The notes under the pieces were generated by a model, which saw nothing but the letters and a program-made list of their open reading frames with translations, was not told the origin of the DNA and made no database searches. From the NCBI GenBank assembly GCA_017525225.1, contig JAFXTB010000170.1, forward strand, positions 1-32,313: a stretch of DNA of 32,313 bases, read 5' to 3'. Below are positions 1 to 7,777 of this stretch, in pieces. Each line of letters opens with the position of its first letter. The first letter of the stretch is position 1. The stretch comes from Kiritimatiellia bacterium. GTDB taxonomy: Bacteria > Verrucomicrobiota > Kiritimatiellia > RFP12 > UBA1067. The position numbers and the translations under genes are program-made.

Positions 1-2
1 CG

Positions 3-146
3 TCCGAAGTGGTTGATGACACGTTGGCCAAATTCCTCAGAAGGTTCCGCGCCGCGCAGTACAAGCGCAACTGCGTGCCTGACGGCCCGAAGATCACGCT
101 TTCGCTATCCCCGCGCGCCGATTGGCGCATGCCCAGCGACATGTAG
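3..146 (+). CDS. nadE: NAD+ synthetase, C-terminal end (partial)
   Basis: Only the last 47 codons are inside the window; the reading frame enters at base 3 and stops at TAG 144-146. The tail contains [11 protein letters not shown] and then [13 protein letters not shown], which matches the C-terminal end of the long, glutamine-dependent NAD+ synthetases (KRSCLPDGPK...LSPRGDWRMPSD in relatives). The enzyme makes NAD+ from deamido-NAD+, ATP and glutamine in the cytoplasm. The assignment rests on this short tail alone; the catalytic domains lie upstream. The leucine operon promoter starts about 25 bases after the stop, so the two are separate transcription units. Confidence 0.75.
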   Translation, partial: SEVVDDTLAKFLRRFRAAQYKRNCVPDGPKITLSLSPRADWRMPSDM

Positions 147-171
147 AATTTCCGTTCATCAAAGTTTGGCG

Positions 172-200
172 TTGCATGCGCCCTGCCGTTATGATATACT
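172..200 (+). promoter_or_regulatory. Promoter of the leucine operon
   Basis: TTGCAT (172-177) and TATACT (195-200) are separated by 17 bases, a good sigma-70-like arrangement, placing the start of transcription near 207. An overlapping pair, TTGGCG (166-171) and TATGAT (190-195) with 18 bases, is also possible. The leader peptide start codon follows at 228, as expected for a transcript that begins with an attenuator. Confidence 0.7.
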
Positions 201-227
201 GTCACGCATCAAGGCAAAAAAGAAAAC

Positions 228-302
228 ATGAACACGAACCTTCTTCTTAACGGGCTTCTTCTGCTCGCGCTTACGAGGCGCGGGGCGGTTTTGCTCGTCT
301 GA
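228..302 (+). CDS. leuL: Leucine operon leader peptide
   Basis: A 24-codon frame starts at ATG 228 and stops at TGA 300-302. Ten of the 24 residues are leucine: three in a row at codons 5-7, four in a row at codons 10-13, and more at 15, 22 and 23. It sits between the leu promoter and a strong terminator and ahead of leuA, the expected place for a leader peptide. Its job would be to sense charged leucyl-tRNA: when leucine is scarce, the ribosome stalls on the Leu codons and changes the folding of the RNA downstream. The ribosome binding site is weak (AAGG at 211-214). It is too short for most gene callers. Function is inferred from composition, position and the RNA pairings described in the next entries. 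Confidence 0.85.
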   Translation: MNTNLLLNGLLLLALTRRGAVLLV

Positions 303-342
303 AAAGGTCTAGGGTTCAGATAGAAGGCAAACGGCTCCGCGC
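264..342 (+). promoter_or_regulatory. Attenuator: pause hairpin and antiterminator of the leu leader
   Basis: Two exclusive pairings can be drawn. Segment 1 (264-270, CTCGCGC), which lies within the Leu codons, can pair with 278-284 (GCGCGGG) across a 7-base loop. Alternatively, 278-286 (GCGCGGGGC) can pair with 334-342 (GCTCCGCGC), nine pairs with one G-U, which consumes the 5' arm of the terminator. A ribosome stalled on the Leu codons would cover segment 1 and free 278-286 to form the antiterminator. A ribosome running to the stop codon would favour the terminator. The logic is that of enteric amino-acid attenuators; the pairings were read directly from the sequence. Confidence 0.75.
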
Positions 343-366
343 GAAAGGCGGAGCCGTTTTTCTTTT
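329..366 (+). terminator. Intrinsic terminator of the leu attenuator
   Basis: A perfect 10-bp stem (331-340 with 348-357), extendable by two A-T pairs, closes a 7-base loop and is followed by a T-rich run (357-366). It lies between the leader peptide stop and leuA, so it must be read through for the operon to be expressed. Confidence 0.9.
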
Positions 367-394
367 GCCTGCAACACCCAAAGGAAACACGCAG

Positions 395-1915
395 ATGAAA
401 ACGGTACAGATATTCGACACGACGCTCCGGGACGGCGAACAGGCCCCCGGATACTCGATGAACAACGACGAGAAGGTTCGCATGGCCCTTCAGCTCGAAA
501 CGCTTGGCGTCGATGTGATGGAGGCGGGTTTCGCCGCCGCATCGCCGGGAGACTTCAAGTCGGTAAAGGCCATAGCGGATACGGTCAAAGCCTCTTCCGT
601 CTGCTCGCTTTCGCGGGCGCTGGAGAAGGACATCGAGGCTTCGGCGGCGGCAATCGGCGGCGCGGCACGGCCGCGCATCCACACTTTCATCGCAACGAGC
701 GACCTGCACCTCAAGTACAAGCTGCGCATTTCACGCGCCGACTGCCTGCGGCAGATAAGGCACGCCGTGTCCTACGCGCGTAACCTCTGCGGCGAGGTGG
801 AGTTCTCGGCCGAAGACGCCTCGCGAACGGACATCGACTTCCTCTGCAAGGCGTTCGAGACCGCCATCGCCGCCGGCGCCACGGTCGTCAACATACCCGA
901 CACGGTAGGCTATTCGACGCCAGACGAATTCGGCACGCTTGTCGCCACCGTCATGAACCGCGTCAAGGGCATCGGAAACGCGACGGTGTCCACGCACTGC
1001 CATGACGACCTCGGCCTTGCCGTGGCCAACTCGTTTGCCGGGATCCTCGCCGGGGCCCGCCAGGTGGAATGTACGATCTGCGGAATCGGCGAGCGTGCCG
1101 GCAATGCCGCATTGGAGGAGATCGTGATGGGACTTCGTACCCGCCAAGACGCCTACGGCGGCCTCGCCACGCATATCCGCACGGAAGAGATCGCCCGCAG
1201 CGCGCATGTGCTCTCGACCATCACGGGCGTGCGCATCGCGCCCGGCAAGGCCATCATCGGAGCAAACGCCTTCGCGCACGAAAGCGGCATCCATCAGCAC
1301 GGCGTCATGTCCAAGGCCGAGACCTACGAGATCATGACACCCGAGTCCGTGGGGATGAAGCAGACCGAACTCGTCCTCGGCAAGCATTCCGGCCAGCACG
1401 CGTTGGAGATGCGCCTCAAAGATCTCGGATACGACCTGGACGGGGGACGCATTGCAGATGTGTTCGCCGCGTTCAAGGCACTGGCCGACCGCAAGAAGCA
1501 GATCACGGACCGCGACCTGGCGGCGCTGGCGGAGTCCCGCGTGGCCGCGCGAAGCGCGAACGCGAAGGAGTGGAAGCTCGACTCATTCGTGGTAAACAGC
1601 GGCAACCACATGAGCGCAACGGCCCAGATCACGCTCGTAAGGGGAAAGAGGCGCGTACAGGATGCAGCCATGGGGACAGGCCCCATCTATGCCGCTTTCC
1701 GGGCCGTGGAGAAGATCATACGCCACCGATTCACGCTGGAGGACTACAGGATCGAGGCGGTGACCGAACGGCGCGACGCGCTCGGCGAGGTACTGGTAAA
1801 GATATCCGACACAAGAGGAACTTATCGCGGGCGCGGCGTATCCACCGACGTGATCGAGGGCTCGATACTGGCGCTGCTGGTCGCCGTGAACCGGATGATG
1901 GAGGCACGGAAATGA
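395..1915 (+). CDS. leuA: 2-isopropylmalate synthase
   Basis: First committed step of leucine synthesis: condenses acetyl-CoA with 2-oxoisovalerate to give 2-isopropylmalate. The 506-residue protein has the N-terminal TIM-barrel motif TTLRDGEQ (residues 9-16), the metal-binding HCHDD (201-205) and GIGERAGN (230-237). The C-terminal part after about residue 370 matches the LeuA dimer/allosteric domain that binds leucine for feedback inhibition. ATG 395 is chosen because it is preceded by AAAGGAAA at normal spacing and the protein then begins right at the conserved barrel; a TTG further upstream falls inside the terminator. The gene follows the attenuator and overlaps leuC by 4 bases, so it heads a leuACDB operon. 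Confidence 0.97.
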   Translation: MKTVQIFDTTLRDGEQAPGYSMNNDEKVRMALQLETLGVDVMEAGFAAASPGDFKSVKAIADTVKASSVCSLSRALEKDIEASAAAIGGAARPRIHTFIATSDLHLKYKLRISRADCLRQIRHAVSYARNLCGEVEFSAEDASRTDIDFLCKAFETAIAAGATVVNIPDTVGYSTPDEFGTLVATVMNRVKGIGNATVSTHCHDDLGLAVANSFAGILAGARQVECTICGIGERAGNAALEEIVMGLRTRQDAYGGLATHIRTEEIARSAHVLSTITGVRIAPGKAIIGANAFAHESGIHQHGVMSKAETYEIMTPESVGMKQTELVLGKHSGQHALEMRLKDLGYDLDGGRIADVFAAFKALADRKKQITDRDLAALAESRVAARSANAKEWKLDSFVVNSGNHMSATAQITLVRGKRRVQDAAMGTGPIYAAFRAVEKIIRHRFTLEDYRIEAVTERRDALGEVLVKISDTRGTYRGRGVSTDVIEGSILALLVAVNRMMEARK

Positions 1916-3186
1916 AGATGACAATGTCGCAGAAGATCCTTGCCGCGCACGCCACTGGTAGGGCGCGCTCGCCGAGCGCGCCGTATCTCCATCCCGGCGA
2001 ACTGGTCATGGCGCAGCTCGATCTCGTTCTCGGCAACGACATCACAGCGCCGGTCGCCATCAGGGAATTCCCGAAGTTCGGCCGCGAACGCGTGTTCGAC
2101 CGCGAAAAGGTGGCGCTCGTCCCCGACCACTTCACGCCCAACAAGGACATCAAGGCCGCCGCGCAATGCGCCGCGATGCGGACGTTCGCGCAGGCACAGG
2201 GGATCGTCCACTACTTCGAAGTGGGGCACGGCTGCGGAATCGAACACGCGCTTCTGCCGGAAAAGGGACTGGTCACGGCCGGCGATCTTGTGATCGGCGC
2301 GGATTCCCACACCTGCACGTATGGTGCGCTTGGCGCGTTCTCCACCGGCGTCGGCTCCACGGACATGGCGGCGGGTATGGCGGCGGGAGAGACGTGGTTC
2401 CGCGTCCCATCCGCAATCAAGGTCGTCTTGCGCGGCAAACCGCGCAGATGGATCGGTGGCAAGGACGTGATCCTGCATCTCATCGGAATGATCGGCGTGG
2501 ACGGTGCGCGCTACCAGTCGCTCGAATTCACGGGCGACGGCGTGGCGGAACTTTCCATGGACGATCGCTTCACCATCGCCAACATGGCGATTGAGGCGGG
2601 GGCGAAAAACGGAATCTTCCCGGTCGACGAAAAGACGCTGTCCTATCTGCGCGAACATGGCGCGAAGCCACCGCGCATCCACGCGGCCGACGCGGACGCG
2701 GAGTACGCGCGTACCGTGGAAATCGACCTCGCCAAGCTGGAGCCGACGGTGGCGTTTCCGCATCTGCCGTCCAACACGCATCTCGTGCGCGACGCCGGAA
2801 GTATCACCATCGACCAGGTGGTGATCGGCTCCTGCACGAACGGGCGGATATCGGATATGCGCATCGCCGCGGAAGTGATGCGGGGACGCAAGGTCGCCGA
2901 CGGCGTTCGCGCCATCGTGATTCCCGCCACACAACAGATATGGCTTCAGGCGCTGGACGAGGGCCTCCTGAAGGTATTCGCGGAGGCGGGATGCGTTGTC
3001 TCGCCGCCGACGTGCGGGCCCTGCCTGGGCGGCCACATGGGCATTCTCGCGGCGAAGGAGCGCTGCGTTGCGACAACCAACCGCAATTTCGTAGGCCGCA
3101 TGGGCCATGTCGAATCGGAAGTCTATCTCGCCTCCCCGGCCGTTGCGGCGGCATCGGCCATCGCAGGCCATATCACCACCCCGTAA
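1912..3186 (+). CDS. leuC: 3-isopropylmalate dehydratase, large subunit
   Basis: Isomerises 2-isopropylmalate to 3-isopropylmalate together with LeuD, using a 4Fe-4S cluster. The 424-residue protein is of the shorter (archaeal/bacterial type 2) form. The three cluster ligands are visible: Cys308 in GSCTNG, and Cys368 and Cys371 in [11 protein letters not shown] 1912 overlaps the leuA stop as ATGA, with GGAGG at 1900-1904. Residues 16-24 (GRARSPSAP) are an oddity: they are encoded by a hairpin repeat that interrupts the usual N-terminal sequence between AAHA and the PGEL segment. The rest looks intact, so the enzyme is probably functional. Confidence 0.96.
   Translation: MKMTMSQKILAAHATGRARSPSAPYLHPGELVMAQLDLVLGNDITAPVAIREFPKFGRERVFDREKVALVPDHFTPNKDIKAAAQCAAMRTFAQAQGIVHYFEVGHGCGIEHALLPEKGLVTAGDLVIGADSHTCTYGALGAFSTGVGSTDMAAGMAAGETWFRVPSAIKVVLRGKPRRWIGGKDVILHLIGMIGVDGARYQSLEFTGDGVAELSMDDRFTIANMAIEAGAKNGIFPVDEKTLSYLREHGAKPPRIHAADADAEYARTVEIDLAKLEPTVAFPHLPSNTHLVRDAGSITIDQVVIGSCTNGRISDMRIAAEVMRGRKVADGVRAIVIPATQQIWLQALDEGLLKVFAEAGCVVSPPTCGPCLGGHMGILAAKERCVATTNRNFVGRMGHVESEVYLASPAVAAASAIAGHITTP
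1956..1982 (+). repeat. Hairpin repeat (TGGTAGG family) inserted in leuC
   Basis: TGGTAG is followed by an almost perfect palindrome, 1962-1982 (GGCGCGCTCG then CCGAGCGCGCC). It is in frame and encodes Gly-Arg-Ala-Arg-Ser-Pro-Ser-Ala-Pro. The same design, with a different stem sequence, occurs in leuB at 4306 and in two intergenic places on the other strand. Confidence 0.75.
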
Positions 3187-3284
3187 CCACTAACGACTAA
3201 CCATCCACCTACGCTAAAGCTACGGTGGACGAGCTAACCACTAGCCACTAACCACTAACCACTAGCCACTAACGACTAACGACT
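3184..3284 (+). repeat. Array of 7-bp repeats between leuC and leuD
   Basis: The gap is filled by variants of the heptamer ACCACTA, ACGACTA and GCCACTA, broken once by a different inverted repeat (TCCACC 3204-3209 and GGTGGA 3224-3229). The array runs right up to the leuD ATG at 3285, so leuD has no recognisable Shine-Dalgarno sequence. Since the period is 7 and each unit contains TAA or TAG (and TAG on the other strand), the array has stop codons in all frames on both strands. Confidence 0.9.
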
Positions 3285-3764
3285 ATGAAAGCACACAAGT
3301 ATGGAGACAACGTCGATACCGACGTCATCATCCCGGCCCGTCATCTGAATACGTCCGATCCAGACGAGCTTGCGGCGCACTGCATGGAGGACATCGACCC
3401 CGCTTTCGCCGCCCGCGTCCGGTGCGGCGACATTCTTGTCGCCGGACGCAACTTCGGCTGCGGTTCCTCGCGCGAACACGCGCCCATTGCAATCAAGGCC
3501 AGCGGGATATCCTGCGTGGTCGCCGAGAGCTTCGCGCGCATCTTCTATCGCAATGCCCTCAATATCGGATTGCCCATACTGGAGTGTCCGGCTGCCGCCA
3601 AGGACATCTCCGCCGGCGATGAAGTGTCACTGGACCTCGCCACCGGCGAGATTGCCAATCTCACGACAGGGCGACGATTCCAGGCGGAACCCTTCCCGCC
3701 GTTCATGATGGAACTGATTGCGGCCGGAGGCTTGGCCGCCTATTTGAAAGGTGAGAGAAAATGA
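3285..3764 (+). CDS. leuD: 3-isopropylmalate dehydratase, small subunit
   Basis: Small partner of LeuC in the isomerase that makes 3-isopropylmalate. At 159 residues it is the short type that goes with the LeuC form seen here. Typical family stretches are [15 protein letters not shown] near the N-terminus and [14 protein letters not shown] in the middle, the latter being the substrate-binding loop that gives the family its specificity. The start ATG directly abuts the heptamer array and lacks a Shine-Dalgarno sequence. The 3' end overlaps leuB by 4 bases (ATGA), which suggests translational coupling from leuD to leuB. Confidence 0.95.
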   Translation: MKAHKYGDNVDTDVIIPARHLNTSDPDELAAHCMEDIDPAFAARVRCGDILVAGRNFGCGSSREHAPIAIKASGISCVVAESFARIFYRNALNIGLPILECPAAAKDISAGDEVSLDLATGEIANLTTGRRFQAEPFPPFMMELIAAGGLAAYLKGERK

Positions 3765-4867
3765 AAGCGAAGATTGCGATTTTGCCGGGCGACGGCGTGG
3801 GTCCGGAGATTGTCGCCGAGGCTGTCAAGGTTCTGGAGGCAGTCGCGCGGCGGTTCGGACACGACTTTGAAATGACGGAGCACCCCGTCGGCGGCGCGGC
3901 ATACGACCGGTGCGGGGACTGCCTGCCGGAGACGACGCTCGCCGCGTGCAAGGCGGCGGACGCCGTTCTGCTTGGCGCAGTGGGAGGTCCGAAATGGGAC
4001 ACGCTGGCGCCGGAGAAGCGTCCGGAACGGCGCGCACTTCTCACGCTTCGCTCGGAACTTGGGCTTTTCGCAAATCTGCGTCCCGCGAAGGTATGGGACC
4101 CACTCAAGACCGCAAGTCCGCTCAAGGACGAGATCGTAGCGAGAGGCATTGATCTTTTGATCGTACGCGAACTGACCGGCGGCGCCTACTTCGGCAAGAA
4201 GGGACGTGGCGAGGGCGGCAAATCGGCCTACGACATGATACCGTACGCCGAACATGAAATTCTGCGTGTCGCGCGCATGGCGTTCGAGGCGGCGCGATGC
4301 CGCCATGGTAGGGCGGTCGCCCCGCGACCGCCGAAGGTGACGAGCGTGGACAAAGCAAACGTGCTGGAAACGTCGCGTTTGTGGCGCGAGACGGTGACGG
4401 CGCTTCATGCAGCGGAATACGCCGATGTGGCGCTTGAGCATCTGTATGTTGATAATGCGGCCATGCAGCTGGTGCGCGATCCGGCGCGCTTCGATGTGAT
4501 CCTCACCGAAAACATGTTCGGCGACATCCTTTCCGACGAAGCCTCGCAGATCACAGGTTCCATCGGGATGCTACCCTCCGCATCGCTGGGCACTTCGGGC
4601 GCGGGACTCTACGAGCCGATCCACGGTTCTGCGCCGGATATCACCGGCAAGGGAATTGCGAATCCCATTGCGACGATCCTGTCGGCGGCCATGCTGCTAC
4701 GCCATGCCTTGGGACTTTCCGGCGAGGCAGATGCCATTGAACAGGCTGTGGCGGATGTTCTCGCGCAAGGGTTGCGCACGCCTGACATCGCCTCGCCCGA
4801 CGGTCCGCCGACGGTAACAACGTCCGAAATCGGGGATGCAATAGAAGCTGCGCTAACCGGAAAGTGA
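3761..4867 (+). CDS. leuB: 3-isopropylmalate dehydrogenase
   Basis: Oxidises and decarboxylates 3-isopropylmalate with NAD+ to 2-oxoisocaproate, the last dedicated step to leucine. The 368-residue protein shows the family landmarks: GDGVGPEI near the N-terminus, [24 protein letters not shown] (Lys198), DNAAMQL, and the NAD-binding [16 protein letters not shown] 3761 overlaps the leuD stop. Residues 183-191 (GRAVAPRPP) are an insertion encoded by a hairpin repeat, placed just before KVTSVDKAN where relatives have only a short turn; a surface loop would tolerate it. This is the last biosynthetic gene of the operon. Confidence 0.96.
   Translation: MKAKIAILPGDGVGPEIVAEAVKVLEAVARRFGHDFEMTEHPVGGAAYDRCGDCLPETTLAACKAADAVLLGAVGGPKWDTLAPEKRPERRALLTLRSELGLFANLRPAKVWDPLKTASPLKDEIVARGIDLLIVRELTGGAYFGKKGRGEGGKSAYDMIPYAEHEILRVARMAFEAARCRHGRAVAPRPPKVTSVDKANVLETSRLWRETVTALHAAEYADVALEHLYVDNAAMQLVRDPARFDVILTENMFGDILSDEASQITGSIGMLPSASLGTSGAGLYEPIHGSAPDITGKGIANPIATILSAAMLLRHALGLSGEADAIEQAVADVLAQGLRTPDIASPDGPPTVTTSEIGDAIEAALTGK
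4306..4332 (+). repeat. Hairpin repeat (TGGTAGG family) inserted in leuB
   Basis: TGGTAGG leads into a perfect 9-bp stem, GGCGGTCGC (4312-4320) and GCGACCGCC (4324-4332), with a CCC loop. It is in frame and encodes Gly-Arg-Ala-Val-Ala-Pro-Arg-Pro-Pro, closely similar in pattern to the leuC insertion although the stem bases differ. Confidence 0.85.
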
Positions 4868-4873
4868 TATAAT
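4868..4873 (+). promoter_or_regulatory. Possible -10 box of a near-leaderless exporter transcript
   Basis: TATAAT starts one base after the leuB stop and lies seven bases before the exporter ATG at 4881. No clear -35 box and no Shine-Dalgarno are visible. If used, transcription would begin at or next to the start codon. The same spacing is seen before the small DNA-binding gene at 7337. Confidence 0.4.
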
Positions 4874-4880
4874 ATCCGCC

Positions 4881-5510
4881 ATGCTTACCACCTATATAGT
4901 CGGGTGCATTGCGCTCATCATCAAGCCTGGGCCGGATCTTACTTGCACCATTGCCACCGCGCTCGCTGATGGCAAGGCTCGCGCCACCACGCTGATGTTC
5001 GGCCTCATCGCCGGATGCTGGCTCTGGATACTGTTGCTGACGGCGGGCGTCGCCTCGTTCTTCACCGCCCACCCGACGACTATGACGGTAATCCAGATCG
5101 TCGGTGCCGCCTACATCGCGTATCTCGCCTACGGCGCGTTTGCAGACGCCTTCCGCAGTTTCCGCGCATCGTCGCCCGATGCGCTCCGTCCCGCAACGGC
5201 GCGTGGCCTGCGGCTTTTTCTGCGCGGGATCGCCATGTCGATGTCAAACCCTCTGACGATTCTCTTCTTTCTGGCGTTCCTGCCGAACTTCACGACTTCA
5301 AGCTCCTCCCTCTCACCCGCCATGCAGACATTGCTCCTCGGAACGCTCTTCTGCGCGCTCGTGCCGTTCATCTACTTCCCGATCATCCTCGCGGCGGACT
5401 TCTTCCGCGCTCGGCTTGTCGGATCAGTGAAGGCGACAGCCTGCCTGAAACTCGTGTCGGCCCTCATGCTCGCCGCCGTAGTCGCAGTCCTGGCGAGCAA
5501 GATCTTCTAG
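4881..5510 (+). CDS. LysE/RhtB-family amino acid exporter
   Basis: A 209-residue integral membrane protein with about six hydrophobic segments. The N-terminus (IIKPGPDLT) matches the PGP motif near the first membrane helix of the LysE/RhtB family, and the middle has the typical SMSNPLTILFFLAFLP segment. These proteins export amino acids or their analogues across the inner membrane by proton exchange. It follows leuB by 13 bases in the same direction. By position it may export leucine or a related amino acid, as LeuE (YeaS) does in Escherichia coli, but the substrate cannot be read from the sequence. It may be co-transcribed with leuB or use its own promoter at the junction. Confidence 0.85.
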   Translation: MLTTYIVGCIALIIKPGPDLTCTIATALADGKARATTLMFGLIAGCWLWILLLTAGVASFFTAHPTTMTVIQIVGAAYIAYLAYGAFADAFRSFRASSPDALRPATARGLRLFLRGIAMSMSNPLTILFFLAFLPNFTTSSSSLSPAMQTLLLGTLFCALVPFIYFPIILAADFFRARLVGSVKATACLKLVSALMLAAVVAVLASKIF

Positions 5511-5522
5511 CGAATGGCGGTT

Positions 5523-5592
5523 CCATAGGTTAAGACTATGGACAACCTATTGAAGAACCTATTACCCGACTAAACGGCGTCCGTGCTATACT
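5523..5592 (+). promoter_or_regulatory. pdxS upstream region with inverted repeat and -10 box
   Basis: TATACT at 5587-5592 is a good -10 box about 33 bases ahead of the pdxS start; the best -35 candidate, TTACCC (5562-5567), is weak and 19 bases away. An inverted repeat, CCATAG (5523-5528) and CTATGG (5536-5541), and a direct repeat of AACCTATT lie just upstream. They could be regulator sites or a weak terminator for the gene before; there is no T-run. Confidence 0.4.
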
Positions 5593-5624
5593 GTTGGCAT
5601 CCGCAACCATAGGAGAAACAGAAG

Positions 5625-6497
5625 ATGGACAACAGGCAAGAACTTAACCGCAACCTTGCGCAGATGCTCAAGGGGGGTGTGATCATGGACGTGACAACGC
5701 CCGAACAGGCCAAGATCGCTGAGGCGGCCGGTGCGTGCGCGGTTATGGCGCTCGAACGCATTCCTGCCGACATCCGTGCGGCGGGTGGCGTCTCGCGGAT
5801 GAGCGATCCTGCGATGATCAAGGGCATCCAGGCGGCGGTCTCGATCCCCGTGATGGCGAAGTGCCGCATTGGACACATCGCCGAGGCACGCATTCTGGAG
5901 GCCATCGAAATCGACTACATCGACGAATCGGAAGTACTTTCGCCTGCCGACGATGTGCGGCACATCGACAAGACGAAATTCGCCGTACCGTTCGTGTGCG
6001 GGGCGCGCGACCTGGGCGAAGCGCTCAGGCGCATCGGCGAAGGCGCGACGATGATCCGCACCAAGGGCGAACCGGGCACAGGCGATGTTGTCCAAGCGGT
6101 CAGGCACATGCGCAAGATGCAAAGCGAGATTCGCCACATTGTGTCGCTTAGGGAAGATGAGTTGTACGAGGCGGCAAAGGAACTCGCCGCGCCGCTCGAT
6201 CTCGTGAAATATGTCCATGAGAACGGCAAGCTGCCCGTCGTTAACTTCGCGGCCGGTGGCGTCGCCACACCGGCAGACGCCGCGCTCATGATGGAACTGG
6301 GCGCAGAGGGCGTCTTTGTCGGTTCAGGCATCTTCAAGAGCGGCGATCCCGCAAAGCGCGCGGCGGCAATCGTCCAGGCCGTCACCAACTGGCAGGACTC
6401 CAAACTCCTCGCTAAGCTCTCGGAAAACCTCGGTCCCGCGATGGTGGGCATCAACGCGGACGAGATCGAGACGATCATGGAAGAACGCGGGAAGTAG
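5625..6497 (+). CDS. pdxS: Pyridoxal 5'-phosphate synthase, PdxS subunit
   Basis: Makes pyridoxal phosphate from ribose 5-phosphate, glyceraldehyde 3-phosphate and ammonia delivered by PdxT. The 290-residue protein is full length. Visible active-site features are Asp22 in GVIMDV, Lys79 in VMAKCRIGH (the lysine that bonds to the sugar) and Lys147 in [11 protein letters not shown]. The [10 protein letters not shown] and FVGSGIFKS stretches near the C-terminus form the phosphate site. Start ATG 5625 has AGGAGAAA upstream. pdxT follows after a short heptamer repeat, so the two form the usual complex from one operon. Confidence 0.97.
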   Translation: MDNRQELNRNLAQMLKGGVIMDVTTPEQAKIAEAAGACAVMALERIPADIRAAGGVSRMSDPAMIKGIQAAVSIPVMAKCRIGHIAEARILEAIEIDYIDESEVLSPADDVRHIDKTKFAVPFVCGARDLGEALRRIGEGATMIRTKGEPGTGDVVQAVRHMRKMQSEIRHIVSLREDELYEAAKELAAPLDLVKYVHENGKLPVVNFAAGGVATPADAALMMELGAEGVFVGSGIFKSGDPAKRAAAIVQAVTNWQDSKLLAKLSENLGPAMVGINADEIETIMEERGK

Positions 6498-6530
6498 TAG
6501 TTAGTCGTTAGTGGCTAGTGGCTAGTGAGG
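6498..6530 (+). repeat. 7-bp repeat array between pdxS and pdxT (inverted orientation)
   Basis: Units TTAGTCG, TTAGTGG and CTAGTGG are the reverse complements of the heptamers found between leuC and leuD and at 31668-31786. The array starts directly after the pdxS stop and leaves about a dozen bases for the pdxT ribosome binding site. Confidence 0.8.
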
Positions 6531-6541
6531 TAGGATGCGGG

Positions 6542-7087
6542 ATGAAAGTTGGTGTATTGGCTGTACAAGGTGCGTTTGCCGAGATGGAGACGTATTGGCG
6601 CAAGAAAGGCGCGGACGTTTTTGAGATTCGGCAACTTGACGATCTTGAACGTAACATGGATCAGCTTGCGCTGCCCGGTGGCGAATCGACTGTACAGGGC
6701 AAGCTGCTCAAGGATCTTGGACTCTTCAATCCGATCAAGGCGCGAATCGTCGATGGGCTTCCCGTCTTTGCCACCTGCGCCGGGCTGATCCTTCTTGCCG
6801 AGAAAATCGAGGACGACGGTAGTCGAGATGAGACCCGCCCTTCTCAATGGTTTGGTGTACTGCCCGTCACCGTGCGCCGCAATGCCTACGGACGCCAGCT
6901 CGGCAGCTTCAGGACGGTAGGCACGTTCGATGGCAAAACGGATGTACCTATGACCTTCATCCGCGCACCGGCAATAACAAAGGTCTCGCCCGAAGCCAAA
7001 GTTCTCTCGACCTTCAACGGAGAACCAACTGCCATCCGCTGGCGCAACATCACCGCCTTCACGTGGCATCCCGAACTGAACACCTAA
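6542..7087 (+). CDS. pdxT: Pyridoxal 5'-phosphate synthase, glutaminase subunit PdxT
   Basis: Hydrolyses glutamine and passes ammonia to PdxS. The 181-residue protein starts KVGVLAVQGAFAEM, has the oxyanion-loop motif PGGEST (residues 45-50), the nucleophile Cys79 in FATCAG, and the His176/Glu178 pair in WHPEL close to the C-terminus, so the class-I amidotransferase triad is complete. ATG 6542 is chosen over an upstream GTG because the family begins at this methionine; GAGG at 6528-6531 can serve as ribosome binding site. No clear terminator follows; the next 250 bases carry only a promoter for the next gene. Confidence 0.96.
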   Translation: MKVGVLAVQGAFAEMETYWRKKGADVFEIRQLDDLERNMDQLALPGGESTVQGKLLKDLGLFNPIKARIVDGLPVFATCAGLILLAEKIEDDGSRDETRPSQWFGVLPVTVRRNAYGRQLGSFRTVGTFDGKTDVPMTFIRAPAITKVSPEAKVLSTFNGEPTAIRWRNITAFTWHPELNT

Positions 7088-7301
7088 TCGACATAGAAAC
7101 GGGCAGCGGCAAGATCCATCCTTGAGCCATAACGTAGCGTCGCCGCCGAGCGTGACGGGTATTGTTGTCCTCATTTCTGCCGACCTTTTACCGACGGTGA
7201 TAGTATAGCAGAAGCGGACAAGAAGTTTGTCAATTCAATGTCAAGTGTAAGTAAATAATCAATGACATTGGCCCAGGAACATAAAATGCAAAACATCACA
7301 A

Positions 7302-7329
7302 TTGTTCGGTGGGGGAAATATGATAAAAT
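7302..7329 (+). promoter_or_regulatory. Promoter of the AT-hook/winged-helix gene
   Basis: TTGTTC (7302-7307) and TAAAAT (7324-7329) are 16 bases apart. Only seven bases separate the -10 box from ATG 7337, so the message would be leaderless or nearly so. No Shine-Dalgarno is visible. The rest of the gap 7088-7301 holds nothing I can recognise. Confidence 0.5.
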
Positions 7330-7336
7330 ATACGCC

Positions 7337-7663
7337 ATGAAAAGTCATAGAGCCACAGGAAGACCTAGAGGAAGACCGCCATCATTGCCGTTCGATCTTC
7401 CCGAACAGATATTGCGCGATCTTGAAAGCAGGATGGACAAAACCACCCAGCTCGTCGTACCAGACCTTGGAAATCTTGCGAAAAGGCTAAACGTCAGCCG
7501 TTCATCGATCAAGCGAGAAATCACGGGTCTCAGGAACTGCGGATACATAGAGCTTCAGTACATCAAGAAGCGTCCAACCGATAGGGTATATACCATCCTC
7601 TACAAGCTGAGAAGTTATGCACAGGCTCAAAATTCCCCTCGTACAGATGCGCAGGTTCCCTGA
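7337..7663 (+). CDS. Small AT-hook and winged-helix DNA-binding protein
   Basis: The 108-residue protein begins with GRPRGRPP, a canonical AT-hook that binds the minor groove of A/T-rich DNA. A winged helix-turn-helix follows (LGNLAKRLNVSRSSIKREIT, then GLRNCGYIELQYI and a basic wing RPTDRVYTILYKLR). The start ATG 7337 is preferred to upstream starts because of the well-spaced promoter and because it precedes the AT-hook. Its last 14 codons lie inside an array of 22-bp repeats that continues past the stop, so gene and array are physically fused. It could be a repressor of its own gene, a small replication initiator, or a DNA-binding remnant of a mobile element. No specific family recognised. 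Confidence 0.6.
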   Translation: MKSHRATGRPRGRPPSLPFDLPEQILRDLESRMDKTTQLVVPDLGNLAKRLNVSRSSIKREITGLRNCGYIELQYIKKRPTDRVYTILYKLRSYAQAQNSPRTDAQVP

Positions 7664-7777
7664 TACTGGCTCAAAATTCCCCTTCACGCGGCTCAAAATC
7701 CCCCTTCACGCGGCTCAAAACTCCCCTCGTGCTGGCTCATAATTCCCCTCCAAGTGACTCAAAAATCCCCCTCCGCA
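7624..7777 (+). repeat. Seven 22-bp tandem direct repeats (iteron-like)
   Basis: Units start at 7624, 7646 (degenerate), 7668, 7690, 7712, 7734 and 7756. The core is GGCTCAAAATTCCCC followed by a more variable 7 bases. The exact 22-bp period (two helical turns) puts every core on the same face of the DNA, as in protein-binding iterons. The first two units overlap the coding end of the winged-helix gene. Similar clustered motifs also occur at ends of IS21-type elements, an alternative reading. Confidence 0.85.

Noticed and set aside
365-394. Upstream TTG start for leuA
   Set aside because: It lies inside the terminator T-run and adds ten residues not seen in the family; ATG 395 has a good ribosome binding site.
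1822-3171. Minus-strand frame of 449 codons opposite leuC
   Set aside because: His/Arg/Asp-rich shadow with no recognisable domain; leuC is unambiguous.
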